Assembly (NCBI RefSeq): GCF_029946515.1
Contig: NZ_JARZHH010000071.1
Location: forward strand, 1-55,884
Source: Polyangium sp. 6x1
Lineage (GTDB): Bacteria; Myxococcota_A; Polyangia; Polyangiales; Polyangiaceae
Direction of reading: 5' to 3'
DNA: 55,884 bases
Made by a program: the position numbers and the translations under genes. Under the pieces are notes generated by a model. It was not told the DNA's origin. It searched no databases and saw only the letters and a list, made by a program, of their open reading frames with translations. This document shows, in pieces, positions 1-8,134 of the stretch (position 1 is its first letter; every line of letters starts with the position of its first letter).

Positions 1-131
1 CTTGAAAAACTTTCCCCGCATCGACTGCGCTTCGCGCAGTCGATGCCCAGAGGTCCAGGGCTGGCCCTGGTCCGGGTCGAGGGGCGGATAGCCCCCGCGG
101 GGCCCGGGGCAGAGCCCCGGCGCGGCGCCCC
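1..131 (-). repeat. Hairpin-rich 3'-end repeat element, copy A (cut by window start)
   Basis: Read on the minus strand, this element begins directly after the TGA stop of the MFS gene and runs off the window. It carries the same ordered parts as copies B (50547) and C (55593): a GC-rich hairpin of the form CCGGGGC-loop-GCCCCGG, a CCCCGCGGGG palindrome, and CCAGGGCCAGCCCTGG. These are followed by a perfect 13-bp stem with a 3-nt loop (18-30 with 34-46). That stem is GCATCGACTGCGC, whereas B has GGAAGAACTGCGC at the same place; both arms changed together. The element has no reading frame of its own that I trust. Confidence 0.85.
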
Positions 132-1460
132 TCAGGCGACCCGGGGCTTTGGCTCGGCCTCGTCGGGTGCGTGGCGTTCGATGTTCCGGCGGAAGACGAG
201 CATGCAGACGGGGGCTGCGATCGTCATGAGGCCGATGACGAGCCACATGGGCTGCGAGCTTCGCGGGCCGCTCGGCGGGCAATAGACGCTGAGCAGGTAT
301 CCGCTGAGGAAACCTACGAAAGGTTTGGCGAGGAACAGGGGGATCTCCGAGAGGCCCATGTAGCTCGCTTCGCGCCCGGGTGGCGCGATCGTTGCTGTGT
401 ACTCGTAGAGCCGCGGGGACCAGAGTGCTTCGCCGATCGAGAGCAGGACGATGAAGACCACGCTTGCGGCTATGGTCGTCGAGATGGCCATCGCGAGCAC
501 CGAGAAGGCTGTGATCGTCGCGCCGATCGTGATCACGGGATAGGGCGGGTATTTGCGCGTGAGCGCTGTCGCCACCGGCGTGAGGACGATGATCATCGCG
601 GGGTTGATCGACCAGTAATATGCGAACGGGAAATCCTGGCCGAACTCGCGGAGCGCGTACTTCGGCCAGGTCAGATGCGCGTGCTGGAGGACGAGGCGGA
701 CGAACGTCAGGAGCGCGATGAAGCCGAGGAAGACCCAGAAGGCTGGCTCGCGCAGCACGTCGCGGGCGATTGCGAGCGGGTTCTTCGTGGGCTTGTCCGA
801 GGACGAGGCGGGCTTGGCCTCGCGCATGGTGAGCGCGAGGATGACGTTGATGCAGGAGGCGACGAATCCGACGAGGAAGACCATCTGGCTCGACGAGAAC
901 GTGAACCCGGCGATCGTCGCGCCGCCCTTGAACCACTTGCGGAATTCGGTGATGAGCGGCCCCTGGGCGAGGGAGCCGACGTTCATGAGCACGTAATAAA
1001 AGGAGAATGCGAACGAGACCGTCGCGGGGGTCGTGTAGCTGCGCACGGCTGCGTTCATCGTGGGCTTCATGCAGGCGATGCCCCAGACGGACGCGGCGAG
1101 TGCCGCGTAAATCGTCATCTTGTCGCCTGCGAATGCGAGCATGCCCCGGCCGATGGCGGTCGAGAGCGCTGCGATCAGGAGCGCCCGCCGGATCCCGAGC
1201 CCGTCGGCGATGAAGCCTGCGAGGAACACGACGAGGCTGATGACCGTGAGCCAGGTGCCTGCGACGGAGCCGGCGGCGGTATCGGAGAAGCCGTGGTCGT
1301 CCGACAAGAAAATCACGAGCAGGGACCAGATGGCGAAATACGCGACGGACTCGAGGAGCTTCATCGCGTACACGGTCCAGAGCTCGCGCGGGGAGGAGAC
1401 GAGGGCGCGCAGATCGGCGGAGAGGGGGCGATCGGCGGGCGCTCCGGGAGGGGCTGCCAT
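132..1460 (-). CDS. MFS transporter (possibly POT/oligopeptide-type)
   Basis: The product is a 442-residue inner-membrane protein with about twelve hydrophobic segments, starting near residue 25 (YAMKLLESVAYFAIWSLLVI). The loop after the second helix (FIADGLGIRRALL) is the usual MFS signature region, with an acidic residue and paired arginines. The length is normal for a single MFS unit. The even spacing and the N-terminal ...LLESVAYFAIWSL... stretch recall proton-dependent oligopeptide transporters, but I cannot see the diagnostic ExxER motif, so the substrate is unknown. I chose the ATG at 1460 because the open frame further upstream is Arg-rich, lacks membrane character and would run through the divergent promoter and gene. 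The gene is divergent from the CHAT gene, and its stop abuts repeat copy A. Confidence 0.8.
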   Translation of the reverse strand: MAAPPGAPADRPLSADLRALVSSPRELWTVYAMKLLESVAYFAIWSLLVIFLSDDHGFSDTAAGSVAGTWLTVISLVVFLAGFIADGLGIRRALLIAALSTAIGRGMLAFAGDKMTIYAALAASVWGIACMKPTMNAAVRSYTTPATVSFAFSFYYVLMNVGSLAQGPLITEFRKWFKGGATIAGFTFSSSQMVFLVGFVASCINVILALTMREAKPASSSDKPTKNPLAIARDVLREPAFWVFLGFIALLTFVRLVLQHAHLTWPKYALREFGQDFPFAYYWSINPAMIIVLTPVATALTRKYPPYPVITIGATITAFSVLAMAISTTIAASVVFIVLLSIGEALWSPRLYEYTATIAPPGREASYMGLSEIPLFLAKPFVGFLSGYLLSVYCPPSGPRSSQPMWLVIGLMTIAAPVCMLVFRRNIERHAPDEAEPKPRVA

Positions 1461-1540
1461 GGGCGAACGATACACGCGGCGCTGCTGGGATCCACGGGGA
1501 TCGGCGCTCGGGCCGTGATGCGGGGGCGCTGGGCCCGCAG

Positions 1541-1570
1541 TTGACAGAAGGCCGATCGCTCCCGTATACA
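1541..1570 (+). promoter_or_regulatory. Sigma-70-type promoter for the CHAT protease gene
   Basis: TTGACA at 1541-1546 and TATACA at 1565-1570 are separated by 18 nt, a near-consensus housekeeping promoter. It lies 29 nt before the ATG at 1599, in the gap between divergent genes. This is a sequence match only; no transcription start is known. Confidence 0.65.
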
Positions 1571-1598
1571 GCGTTCGTTTTTTCTTCGGCTGATCCCG

Positions 1599-4358
1599 AT
1601 GCGCGCTCCCCGACCCAGGCTCCGCCGGCACCTCGTGCGCATCGGGCTCCTCGCAGCCCTCGCAGGGGCCTTCGTCGTCCCGATGAGCCCGGCTGCGCGC
1701 GCCGACGAGCCCGCCCCGGAGGACGAGGGCGGGGCGTCTCTTTACAGGCAGCTCTTGCAGCTCCTCGAGGCGGGCCGGTATCCCGAGGCCGCGCGCCTGG
1801 CCGAGCGCGCGGCGAAGCTTCTCGAAGATGCCCCGGACGACAACGGCCATTTGCCCTTTTTGATTGGCACCACGTTCACGCTGTACGGTGATTACGCGCG
1901 GGCCGAGCCGATCTTCGTGCGCCTCCTCGGCGCGCAGGATCCTCGCGAGCCGAATCCCGCGGTGTACGAATCGCTCGGGCGCATTCGCCTCGCGCTCGGC
2001 GATGTGGAGGGCGCCGCGCCGCTCCTCCAGCGCGCCCTCGCGATTGCGGAGGAGCGCTTCAGCAGGGAGTCGCCGTATGCCATCGGCGCCGTCGAAGCGC
2101 TCGCGGCGCTGCATCGCCGTCGGGGCGAGCGAAGGCGCGCCGAGGAGCTTTTGCGCGACCTCGAATCACGCGTCCGCGTCGCGTCGAGCATTTCGCGGGA
2201 TGTCCTCGGCTTGCCCGCGCTCCGGCGGGGCGAGCTCGCGCTCGATCGGGGGGAGCCGGAGGTCGCCGAGCCGCTCTTGAAAGCGGCGCTCGCGGGGGCG
2301 GAAGAATCCCTGGAGGAAAACCACATCCAGCGCGCGCCGTATCTCCACGCGAGGGGGCTCCTCCTCGGCCGACGCGGGGATTTCGCGGCCGCGGAGGCCG
2401 AGCTCGGACGCGCGCTCGTTTTGCGGGAAGCCGTCCTGCTCCCGGACCACCCCGATATCGCGCGCACCTTGCGCGACCTCGGCGATATGTACGTCGCCGA
2501 GGGCCGCATCGAGGACGCCGTGCGCGTGCGGGCGCGCGCGGCCGACCTCGCGGACCACGCCGCGCGCGTGCACCTCGCTCGTGGCTCCGAGGAACAGAAA
2601 CGCGCCCATGCCGCGCTGCTCCAGGAGGATACCGACGCGCTCGTCTCGCTGCATGTCCAGGTCGCTCCGAAGAATCGCGCGGCCGCGCGCCTCGCGCTCA
2701 CCGGGATCCTCCGGCGCAAGGGAATCGTCCTCGACGCGGTGGCCGGCAGCCTCTCTGCCTTGCGGCAATCGCTCGATCCCGCAGGGCGCGCGCTCTTCGA
2801 CGAGCGCGCCCAGGTCGACGCGCGCCTGTCCGCCGCCGTCTCCCGGGGGCCGATCGACGTCCCGCCCGCGGAGCACCTCGCCGAGCTCGAAGCCCTGGAG
2901 CGACGCCGCCGCGACCTCGACGCGCGCCTTTCGGCCCTGCCGCGCGCCGCGCCCGACGCCGGCGCGGACGCGCTCCTTTCGCTGGAGGACGTGCAACGAG
3001 CCATTCCCGCGGGCGCCGCGCTCGTCGAGCTCGTCGTCTATCGCCCGTACGATCCTTCCGGTCCGCCCGTTCGCCCCACGTGGGGCGCGCCGCGCCTCGC
3101 CGCGTACGTGCTGCGCCGCGAGGGCGAAATCGCGTCGGTCGATCTCGGCAATGCCGAGGGCATCGAGGAGGTCGCCGCGGGGCTCTTGCGGGATCTCGCG
3201 ACCCCCCGTCGGGATCCACGCCCCGCCGCGCGGTACCTCGATTCCCTGGTGACGGAGCCGCTCCGCGGCCTGCTCGGCGATACCCACTGGATCCTGCTCA
3301 GCCCCGACGGCGCCTTGAACCTCGTGCCCTTCGCCGCGCTCGTCGACGCGCAGGGCACGTCGCTCGTCCGCCATACGTCGTTCACGTACCTGACGAGTGG
3401 TCGCGAGCTGATACGCCTGGCCAAACCTCCGAGCGAGGCCCGCGAGGCGCCGCTCGTCGTCGTCGATCCGGCGTTCGGGGCCCGCGGCGAGGGCGCGGCG
3501 AGCGGGGCGGGGCGGGGCGCGCGGTCCGCGGACATGACGCGGATGCGGTTTTCGCCTTTGCCGGCGACGCGGAGCGAGGGGGCTGCGGTGAAACGAATGC
3601 TGCCCGGCGCGAGGCTGCTCGAGGGGACCGCGGCGACGGAGGAGGCGCTCCTGGCCGCGCGGGGGCCGCTCGTGTTGCATGTCGCGACGCACGGGTTTTT
3701 CCTTCCGGATCAGCACGCCGCGGGGGAGCGGGACGAGGGCCAGCGGGGAGGGGAGCGCGCGGCGTTCGCCTCCGAAAACCCACTTTTGCGGGCCGGGCTC
3801 GCGCTGTTCGGCGCGAATGGCAGGCGCAGCGTCACGGACGCCGCCGACGGCGTGCTCACGGCGCTCGAAATCTCGGGCCTCGATCTCCGCGGCACGCGCC
3901 TCGTCGTGCTCTCGGCGTGTGAAACGGGCGTGGGCGAGGCCTTGCGCGGCGAGGGGGTCTTCGGGTTGCGCCGGGCGCTCGCCATGGCGGGCGCCGAGAC
4001 CCAGGTGATGAGCCTGTGGCAGGTCGACGACGAGGCCACGAGCGAGCTCATGACGGCCTATTATGCGGGCCTCGCCGCCGGCGGAGGGCGGAGCGAAGCC
4101 TTGCGCGCGGCGCAGCTCGCCGTGCGCGAAAAACATTCGCACCCTTATTACTGGGCGAGCTTCATCGTCTCCGGCAATGGCGCCGCGCTCGACGGTCGCA
4201 GGGCGCCGCCTCACTTCGAGATCGCGCGCGGGCCGCGTGGGTGCGCTTGCGGGGCCGCCGGGGCGCCCTCCGAAGGGGGGACGAGCCTCGTCGCGCTCGC
4301 CGCGGGCGCCCTGGCCCTCGCGGGGCGGCGGAGGCGCCGCGCATGGCACGTTCATTGA
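1599..4358 (+). CDS. Secreted TPR-CHAT caspase-like protease with MYXO-CTERM-like anchor
   Basis: The protein has 919 residues. An N-terminal signal peptide with an Arg-rich n-region and a hydrophobic core ends near ...PAARADE (about residue 36). Residues ~50-350 are TPR-like helical repeats (GRYPEAARLAERA, GDYARAEPIFVRLL, GDVEGAAPLLQRAL). Residues ~600-860 form a CHAT domain. The expected catalytic pair is present: His698 in HVATHGFF and Cys774 in LSACETGVGE, followed by the conserved MSLWQVDDEATSELM strand and helix. The C-terminus has closely spaced Cys (882, 884), a hydrophobic stretch and five arginines, which resembles the MYXO-CTERM surface-sorting signal. CHAT proteins are caspase-like (clan CD) proteases, and most described ones are cytoplasmic. 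The export and anchoring signals here imply a cell-surface protease. The substrate is unknown. Confidence 0.88.
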   Translation: MRAPRPRLRRHLVRIGLLAALAGAFVVPMSPAARADEPAPEDEGGASLYRQLLQLLEAGRYPEAARLAERAAKLLEDAPDDNGHLPFLIGTTFTLYGDYARAEPIFVRLLGAQDPREPNPAVYESLGRIRLALGDVEGAAPLLQRALAIAEERFSRESPYAIGAVEALAALHRRRGERRRAEELLRDLESRVRVASSISRDVLGLPALRRGELALDRGEPEVAEPLLKAALAGAEESLEENHIQRAPYLHARGLLLGRRGDFAAAEAELGRALVLREAVLLPDHPDIARTLRDLGDMYVAEGRIEDAVRVRARAADLADHAARVHLARGSEEQKRAHAALLQEDTDALVSLHVQVAPKNRAAARLALTGILRRKGIVLDAVAGSLSALRQSLDPAGRALFDERAQVDARLSAAVSRGPIDVPPAEHLAELEALERRRRDLDARLSALPRAAPDAGADALLSLEDVQRAIPAGAALVELVVYRPYDPSGPPVRPTWGAPRLAAYVLRREGEIASVDLGNAEGIEEVAAGLLRDLATPRRDPRPAARYLDSLVTEPLRGLLGDTHWILLSPDGALNLVPFAALVDAQGTSLVRHTSFTYLTSGRELIRLAKPPSEAREAPLVVVDPAFGARGEGAASGAGRGARSADMTRMRFSPLPATRSEGAAVKRMLPGARLLEGTAATEEALLAARGPLVLHVATHGFFLPDQHAAGERDEGQRGGERAAFASENPLLRAGLALFGANGRRSVTDAADGVLTALEISGLDLRGTRLVVLSACETGVGEALRGEGVFGLRRALAMAGAETQVMSLWQVDDEATSELMTAYYAGLAAGGGRSEALRAAQLAVREKHSHPYYWASFIVSGNGAALDGRRAPPHFEIARGPRGCACGAAGAPSEGGTSLVALAAGALALAGRRRRRAWHVH

Positions 4359-4432
4359 AAGGGCCTCGGGGCAGATCGCGACTCGCTCCCGAGGCAACAC
4401 CGTTCGAGGGTCGCTCGAGATTGGAGATTGTC

Positions 4433-4729
4433 ATGCATCATCCTGGATTGGCCGCTATCCGTCCGCTCGTTCTGGGCCTCGCCGCCGCGCTCCTCGTGGC
4501 GTGTGGTGGCGCGCAGCAGCCCCCCGCGGAGCCCGGCGCCGAGGCGGCGTCCGCCGAGGTCACGTGCACGACGCCCGAGGTCACGGATCCGAACACGCCG
4601 CCCGCGTGCCCGAACCCCGAGCAGTGCGAGTGGAGCGCGGAGAACAAGAAGTGCCAGCCGAAGCGCGGCGTCATCATGGAGGACGCGAGGCCGAAGCCGC
4701 CGCCGCCTCCGCCGCCGCCCGAGAGCTGA
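4433..4729 (+). CDS. Small Pro-rich lipoprotein
   Basis: The product is a 98-residue predicted lipoprotein. A hydrophobic leader ends in the lipobox LVAC, which would place the lipidated Cys near residue 24. The mature part has four further cysteines (CTTPEV, ACPNPEQCEW, KKCQP), enough for two disulfides, and ends in a run of eight prolines before Glu-Ser. A GGAG lies 7 nt before the ATG. It is the third gene of the plus-strand stretch after the CHAT protease, 74 nt downstream of it, and may be cotranscribed. The 43-bp repeat array begins 41 nt after its stop. I do not recognise the family; it may be surface decoration or an envelope spacer. Confidence 0.65.
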   Translation: MHHPGLAAIRPLVLGLAAALLVACGGAQQPPAEPGAEAASAEVTCTTPEVTDPNTPPACPNPEQCEWSAENKKCQPKRGVIMEDARPKPPPPPPPPES

Positions 4730-4770
4730 GCCGCGCGCCCCGATCGCCGGTCGCACACCGGGGGGGCGGC

Positions 4771-5071
4771 TTTGGGGCGTCCCCAAAGAGCCCTCCGACC
4801 GGCGGGACCTGTCTTTGGGGCGTCCCCAAAGAGCCCTCCGACCGGCGGGACCTGTCTTTGGGGCGTCCCCAAAGAGCCCTCCGACCGGCGGGACCTGTCT
4901 TTGGGGCGTCCCCAAAGAGCCCTCCGACCGGCGGGACCTGTCTTTGGGGCGTCCCCAAAGAGCACTCCGACCGGCGGGACCTGGCTTTGGGGCCTCCCCA
5001 TGACCGATCCCGCCTGCTCGGACCTGGCTTTGGGGCCTCCCCATGACCGATCCCGCCTGCTCGGACCTGGC
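4771..5071 (+). repeat. 43-bp tandem hairpin repeat, seven copies
   Basis: Units start at 4771, 4814, 4857, 4900, 4943, 4986 and 5029, exactly 43 bp apart. The first five are nearly identical, and each holds a perfect 7-bp stem with a 3-nt loop (TTTGGGG-CGT-CCCCAAA). The last two are a diverged subtype with only the GGGG/CCCC core stem and a different second half. There are no unique spacers between units, so this is not a CRISPR array. Because 43 is not a multiple of three, successive units change frame, so it is not a protein repeat. Confidence 0.95.
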
Positions 5072-5113
5072 TTCGGGTCCTCGCCGCCCCATTCCACGAG
5101 GTTGGGCGCGGCG

Positions 5114-5148
5114 GATCGAAAAACGCAAAGCTGATCAAAAAACGCAAA
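5114..5148 (+). promoter_or_regulatory. A-rich direct repeat upstream of the EGF/FG-GAP gene
   Basis: Two copies of GATCRAAAAACGCAAA (5114-5129 and 5133-5148) lie 19 bp apart in an unusually AT-rich patch, 77 nt before the first possible start of the next gene. Spacing close to two helical turns suggests an operator or activator site or a promoter UP-like element. The rest of the 5072-5224 gap shows nothing I recognise. Confidence 0.35.
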
Positions 5149-5224
5149 AAAAACACGTGGCAGCGCAGGATCCGGCTCTCCCCATGGCGACGGCTCTGGC
5201 AAGCGCTCCTACGCTTCGGCTAGG

Positions 5225-7942
5225 ATGCGTCCGCCAATGACATACTCTTCCATGAACGCATCGACGTTGAAGGTGCTTGGGCGGCTCGGCTGCTGGGCCC
5301 TCGGCTTCGGGGTGATGCTCGGGTCGATGGGGTGCGAGATCATCGCCCGCGTCGATCGCAGCGAGATCGACCAAGGGAGCAGCGGCCCGAGCGCGGTGTG
5401 CGGCGACGGCGCCCTCGCCGGGCCGGAGGCCTGCGACGACGGCAACGAGGCGAGCGAAGATGGCTGCTCCAGCGACTGCAAGGTCGAGAGCGGCTGGACC
5501 TGCTCCGGGCAGCCCAGCACGTGCACGAACGCCGACGACTGCACCCCCAACCCGTGCGAGAACGGCGGCACCTGCACCGACGGCGTCGACGGCTACACGT
5601 GCGCGTGCGCGCCGGGCTTCACCGGGGCGAACTGCGAGACGAACGTCGACGACTGCACCCCGAACCCGTGCCAGAACGGCGGCACTTGCACCGACGGCGT
5701 CGACGGTTACACGTGCGCGTGCGCGCCCGGCTTCACCGGGGCGAGCTGCGAGACGAACGTCGACGACTGCACCCCGAACCCGTGCCAGAACGGCGGCACC
5801 TGCACCGACGGCGTCGACAGCTACACGTGCGCGTGCGCGCCCGGCTTCACCGGGGCGAGCTGCGAGACGAACGTCGACGACTGCACCCCGAACCCGTGCC
5901 AGAACGGCGGCACCTGCACCGACGGCGTGGACAGCTACACGTGCCAGTGCGCGCCCGGCTTCACCGGGACGAACTGCGAGACGGCCGTCGACGACTGCGC
6001 ACCCAACCCGTGCCTGAACGGCGGCAGCTGCACCGACGAGGTCGACGGCTACACGTGCCAGTGCGCGCCCGGCTTCACGGGGACGAACTGCGAGACGAAC
6101 GTCGACGACTGCACCCCGAACCCGTGCCAGAACGGCGGCACCTGCGCCGACGGCGTCAACAGCTACACGTGCCAGTGCGCGTCGGGCTTCACCGGGACGA
6201 ACTGCGAGACGAACGTCGACGAGTGCAACCCCAACCCGTGCCTGAACGGCGGCACCTGCGCCGACGGCGTCGGCGGCTACACGTGCCAGTGCGCGCCCGG
6301 CTTCACCGGGACGATGTGCGATATCAACATCGACGAGTGCGCCTCCGACCCGTGCCTGAACGGCGGGACGTGCACCGACGGCGTCAACAGCTACACGTGC
6401 CAGTGCGCGCCCGGCTTCACCGGGACGAATTGCGACATCAACATCGACGAGTGCGCCCCGAGCCCGTGCCAGAACGGCGGGACGTGCACGGACGGCATCA
6501 ACAGCTACACGTGCCAGTGCGCGCCCGGCTTCACCGGGACGAATTGCGACATCAACATCGACGAGTGCGCCCCGAACCCGTGCCAGAACGGCGGGACGTG
6601 CACCGACGGCATCAACAGCTACACGTGCCAGTGCGCGCCCACCTACGAGGGGACGAACTGCGAGTCCTGCGCCGGTAGCCTCGCGGACTGCAACGGGCTT
6701 TCGGCCGACGGCTGCGAGGTGAACCTCCAGAGCGACGCCGACCACTGCAACGCGTGCAACCTCGCGTGCACGACGGGCGACATCTGCTCGAATGGCGCCT
6801 GCCAGACGCCGCCCTCCGGCCAGGTGCCCGGCACGCCGATCGACGTCCCGGCGATGCACACCCCGCTGGCTCCGGCGGTCGCCGACGTGAACGGCGACGG
6901 CAAGCTCGACATCCTGGTGGCGAACGGCGAATCCGGCTCGACGGCGAGCCCCTCCGGCTCGGTCTCCGTTTTCATCGGGAACGGCGACGGAACCGTCCAG
7001 GCCGAGGTCAATTACGCAGGCGCGTCGCTCTCCAGCAACGCGGTCGTGGCGGTCGACGTGGACGGCGACGGGTGGCTCGACGCCGTCACCGTCGACGGCC
7101 AGACCAACCTGTCCGCGACCAACGGGAACATCAGCGTCTACCGCAACCTGGGCGCGAGCGCGCCCGGGACGTTCGGCACGCTGACGAGCTTCACCACCGG
7201 CGCCCCGGGCTCCTTGCACCTCTGCGCCGGGGACTTCGACGGCGATGGGCACGTCGACGTCGCGACCACCAGCGTGACCTCGAACCAGGTGAGCGTGATG
7301 TTCGGCACCGGCACGGGCAGCTTCGACGCGCCCGTGCTCATCAGCATCCCCGCCACCGGCGGCGTGCAGTCGACCATCGCCTGCCGTGACCTGACCGGCG
7401 ACAACCGCCCGGAAATCGTGGTGACGAGCCCGAGCAGCGCGCGCCTGTCGATCCTCGTCAACCAGGGCGACGGCTCGTTCGCGGCCCCGGTCTCCTACAC
7501 GAACGCGCTGAACGGCCAGACGGCGGGCATTGCCTTCGGCGACGCCGACGGCGATGGCAAGCTCGACATCCTCGCGAACGGCGCGGCCGGCGCGTACCTC
7601 TACTTCTTCAAGGGGAACGGCGACGGCACCGTCGCGAGCGGCGTGCAGTCCGGCACGGGGGCCAGCGCGGTCGCCAACTCGGCGCTGGGCGTCGTGGCCA
7701 GCGACTTCAACGGCGACGGCAAGCTCGACGCCTACATCCTGGTCACCGCCGCCTCGGGCGGCGTCCGCCCGATGACAGGCAATGGAAGCGGTTCCTTCAC
7801 CGCAGGCGCCGTCGTCTCGACCGGCGCCTCGCCCGGCCTCAATGCCATTGCCGTCTCGGACCTGGATGGCGATGGGTACGACGATCTCATCCTGACGAAC
7901 AAGGGCTCCGCCACGCTCACCGTGATCCCCAACGGGCTCTGA
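5225..7942 (+). CDS. Secreted protein: Cys-rich repeat, ten EGF domains, FG-GAP propeller
   Basis: The protein has 905 residues. The leader ends in ...MLGSMGCE, a possible lipobox. Next comes a myxobacterial Cys-rich repeat (VCGDGALAGPEACDDGNEASEDGC). Residues ~104-480 hold ten calcium-binding-type EGF modules of exactly 38 residues, each with six Cys (pattern DDC/DEC..C.NGGTC..G...YTC.C..GFTG..C). A further Cys-rich linker (~480-535) follows. Residues ~545-900 contain seven FG-GAP/VCBS-type calcium loops (DVNGDGKLD, DVDGDGWLD, DFDGDGHVD, DLTGDNRPE, DADGDGKLD, DFNGDGKLD, DLDGDGYDD), consistent with a seven-bladed propeller. The likely role is calcium-dependent adhesion or recognition at the cell surface. 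The start is uncertain among ATGs at 5225, 5237 and 5252. EGF arrays this regular are common in animals and rare in bacteria. Confidence 0.9.
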   Translation: MRPPMTYSSMNASTLKVLGRLGCWALGFGVMLGSMGCEIIARVDRSEIDQGSSGPSAVCGDGALAGPEACDDGNEASEDGCSSDCKVESGWTCSGQPSTCTNADDCTPNPCENGGTCTDGVDGYTCACAPGFTGANCETNVDDCTPNPCQNGGTCTDGVDGYTCACAPGFTGASCETNVDDCTPNPCQNGGTCTDGVDSYTCACAPGFTGASCETNVDDCTPNPCQNGGTCTDGVDSYTCQCAPGFTGTNCETAVDDCAPNPCLNGGSCTDEVDGYTCQCAPGFTGTNCETNVDDCTPNPCQNGGTCADGVNSYTCQCASGFTGTNCETNVDECNPNPCLNGGTCADGVGGYTCQCAPGFTGTMCDINIDECASDPCLNGGTCTDGVNSYTCQCAPGFTGTNCDINIDECAPSPCQNGGTCTDGINSYTCQCAPGFTGTNCDINIDECAPNPCQNGGTCTDGINSYTCQCAPTYEGTNCESCAGSLADCNGLSADGCEVNLQSDADHCNACNLACTTGDICSNGACQTPPSGQVPGTPIDVPAMHTPLAPAVADVNGDGKLDILVANGESGSTASPSGSVSVFIGNGDGTVQAEVNYAGASLSSNAVVAVDVDGDGWLDAVTVDGQTNLSATNGNISVYRNLGASAPGTFGTLTSFTTGAPGSLHLCAGDFDGDGHVDVATTSVTSNQVSVMFGTGTGSFDAPVLISIPATGGVQSTIACRDLTGDNRPEIVVTSPSSARLSILVNQGDGSFAAPVSYTNALNGQTAGIAFGDADGDGKLDILANGAAGAYLYFFKGNGDGTVASGVQSGTGASAVANSALGVVASDFNGDGKLDAYILVTAASGGVRPMTGNGSGSFTAGAVVSTGASPGLNAIAVSDLDGDGYDDLILTNKGSATLTVIPNGL
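5534..6673 (+). repeat. 114-bp coding tandem repeat (ten EGF modules)
   Basis: Ten in-frame units of 114 bp are very similar at DNA level, most of all units 1-4 (from 5534) and 8-10. The near-identity of neighbouring units points to recent duplication or gene conversion. Later units change the calcium-site start from VDDC to VDEC/IDEC. Confidence 0.9.
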
Positions 7943-7970
7943 TGGGCTGCCGTGTCCCCCGCTGCACGTA

Positions 7971-8059
7971 GCTGAAAAACGATCCGCGGAAGGGGCGATG
8001 GGGATGTTTGCTGCTCTGGGCACGCGTTCCCATCGCCCCCTCGGCGAGCGCTTTTCAGC
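7971..8059 (+). other. Nested stem-loop between the EGF gene and the chagasin-like gene
   Basis: An outer stem GCTGAAAA/TTTTCAGC (7971-7978 with 8052-8059) encloses an inner perfect 11-bp stem GGGGCGATGGG/CCCATCGCCCC (7992-8002 with 8029-8039). The two stems are separated by 13 and 12 nt. There is no U-tract directly after the inner stem, so it is not a simple terminator. It could be an mRNA 3'-end structure or a leader element of the next gene. Confidence 0.55.
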
Positions 8060-8134
8060 GGTCGAGCTCCGCCTTAGATGAAAAGAGCAGGCCTTTCCGG
8101 AGGCAGCTCGCTGCGACAGCGAAGGGGGAGTTCC

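Noticed and set aside
4771-5071. CRISPR-like array
   Set aside because: Units are contiguous with no unique spacers and no cas genes are nearby.
5135-8023. 962-codon open frame on the minus strand opposite the EGF/FG-GAP gene
   Set aside because: It mirrors the GC-biased codon use and the 114-bp repeats of the plus-strand gene. It lacks a ribosome site and recognisable domains, while the plus-strand frame has ten EGF modules and seven calcium loops.
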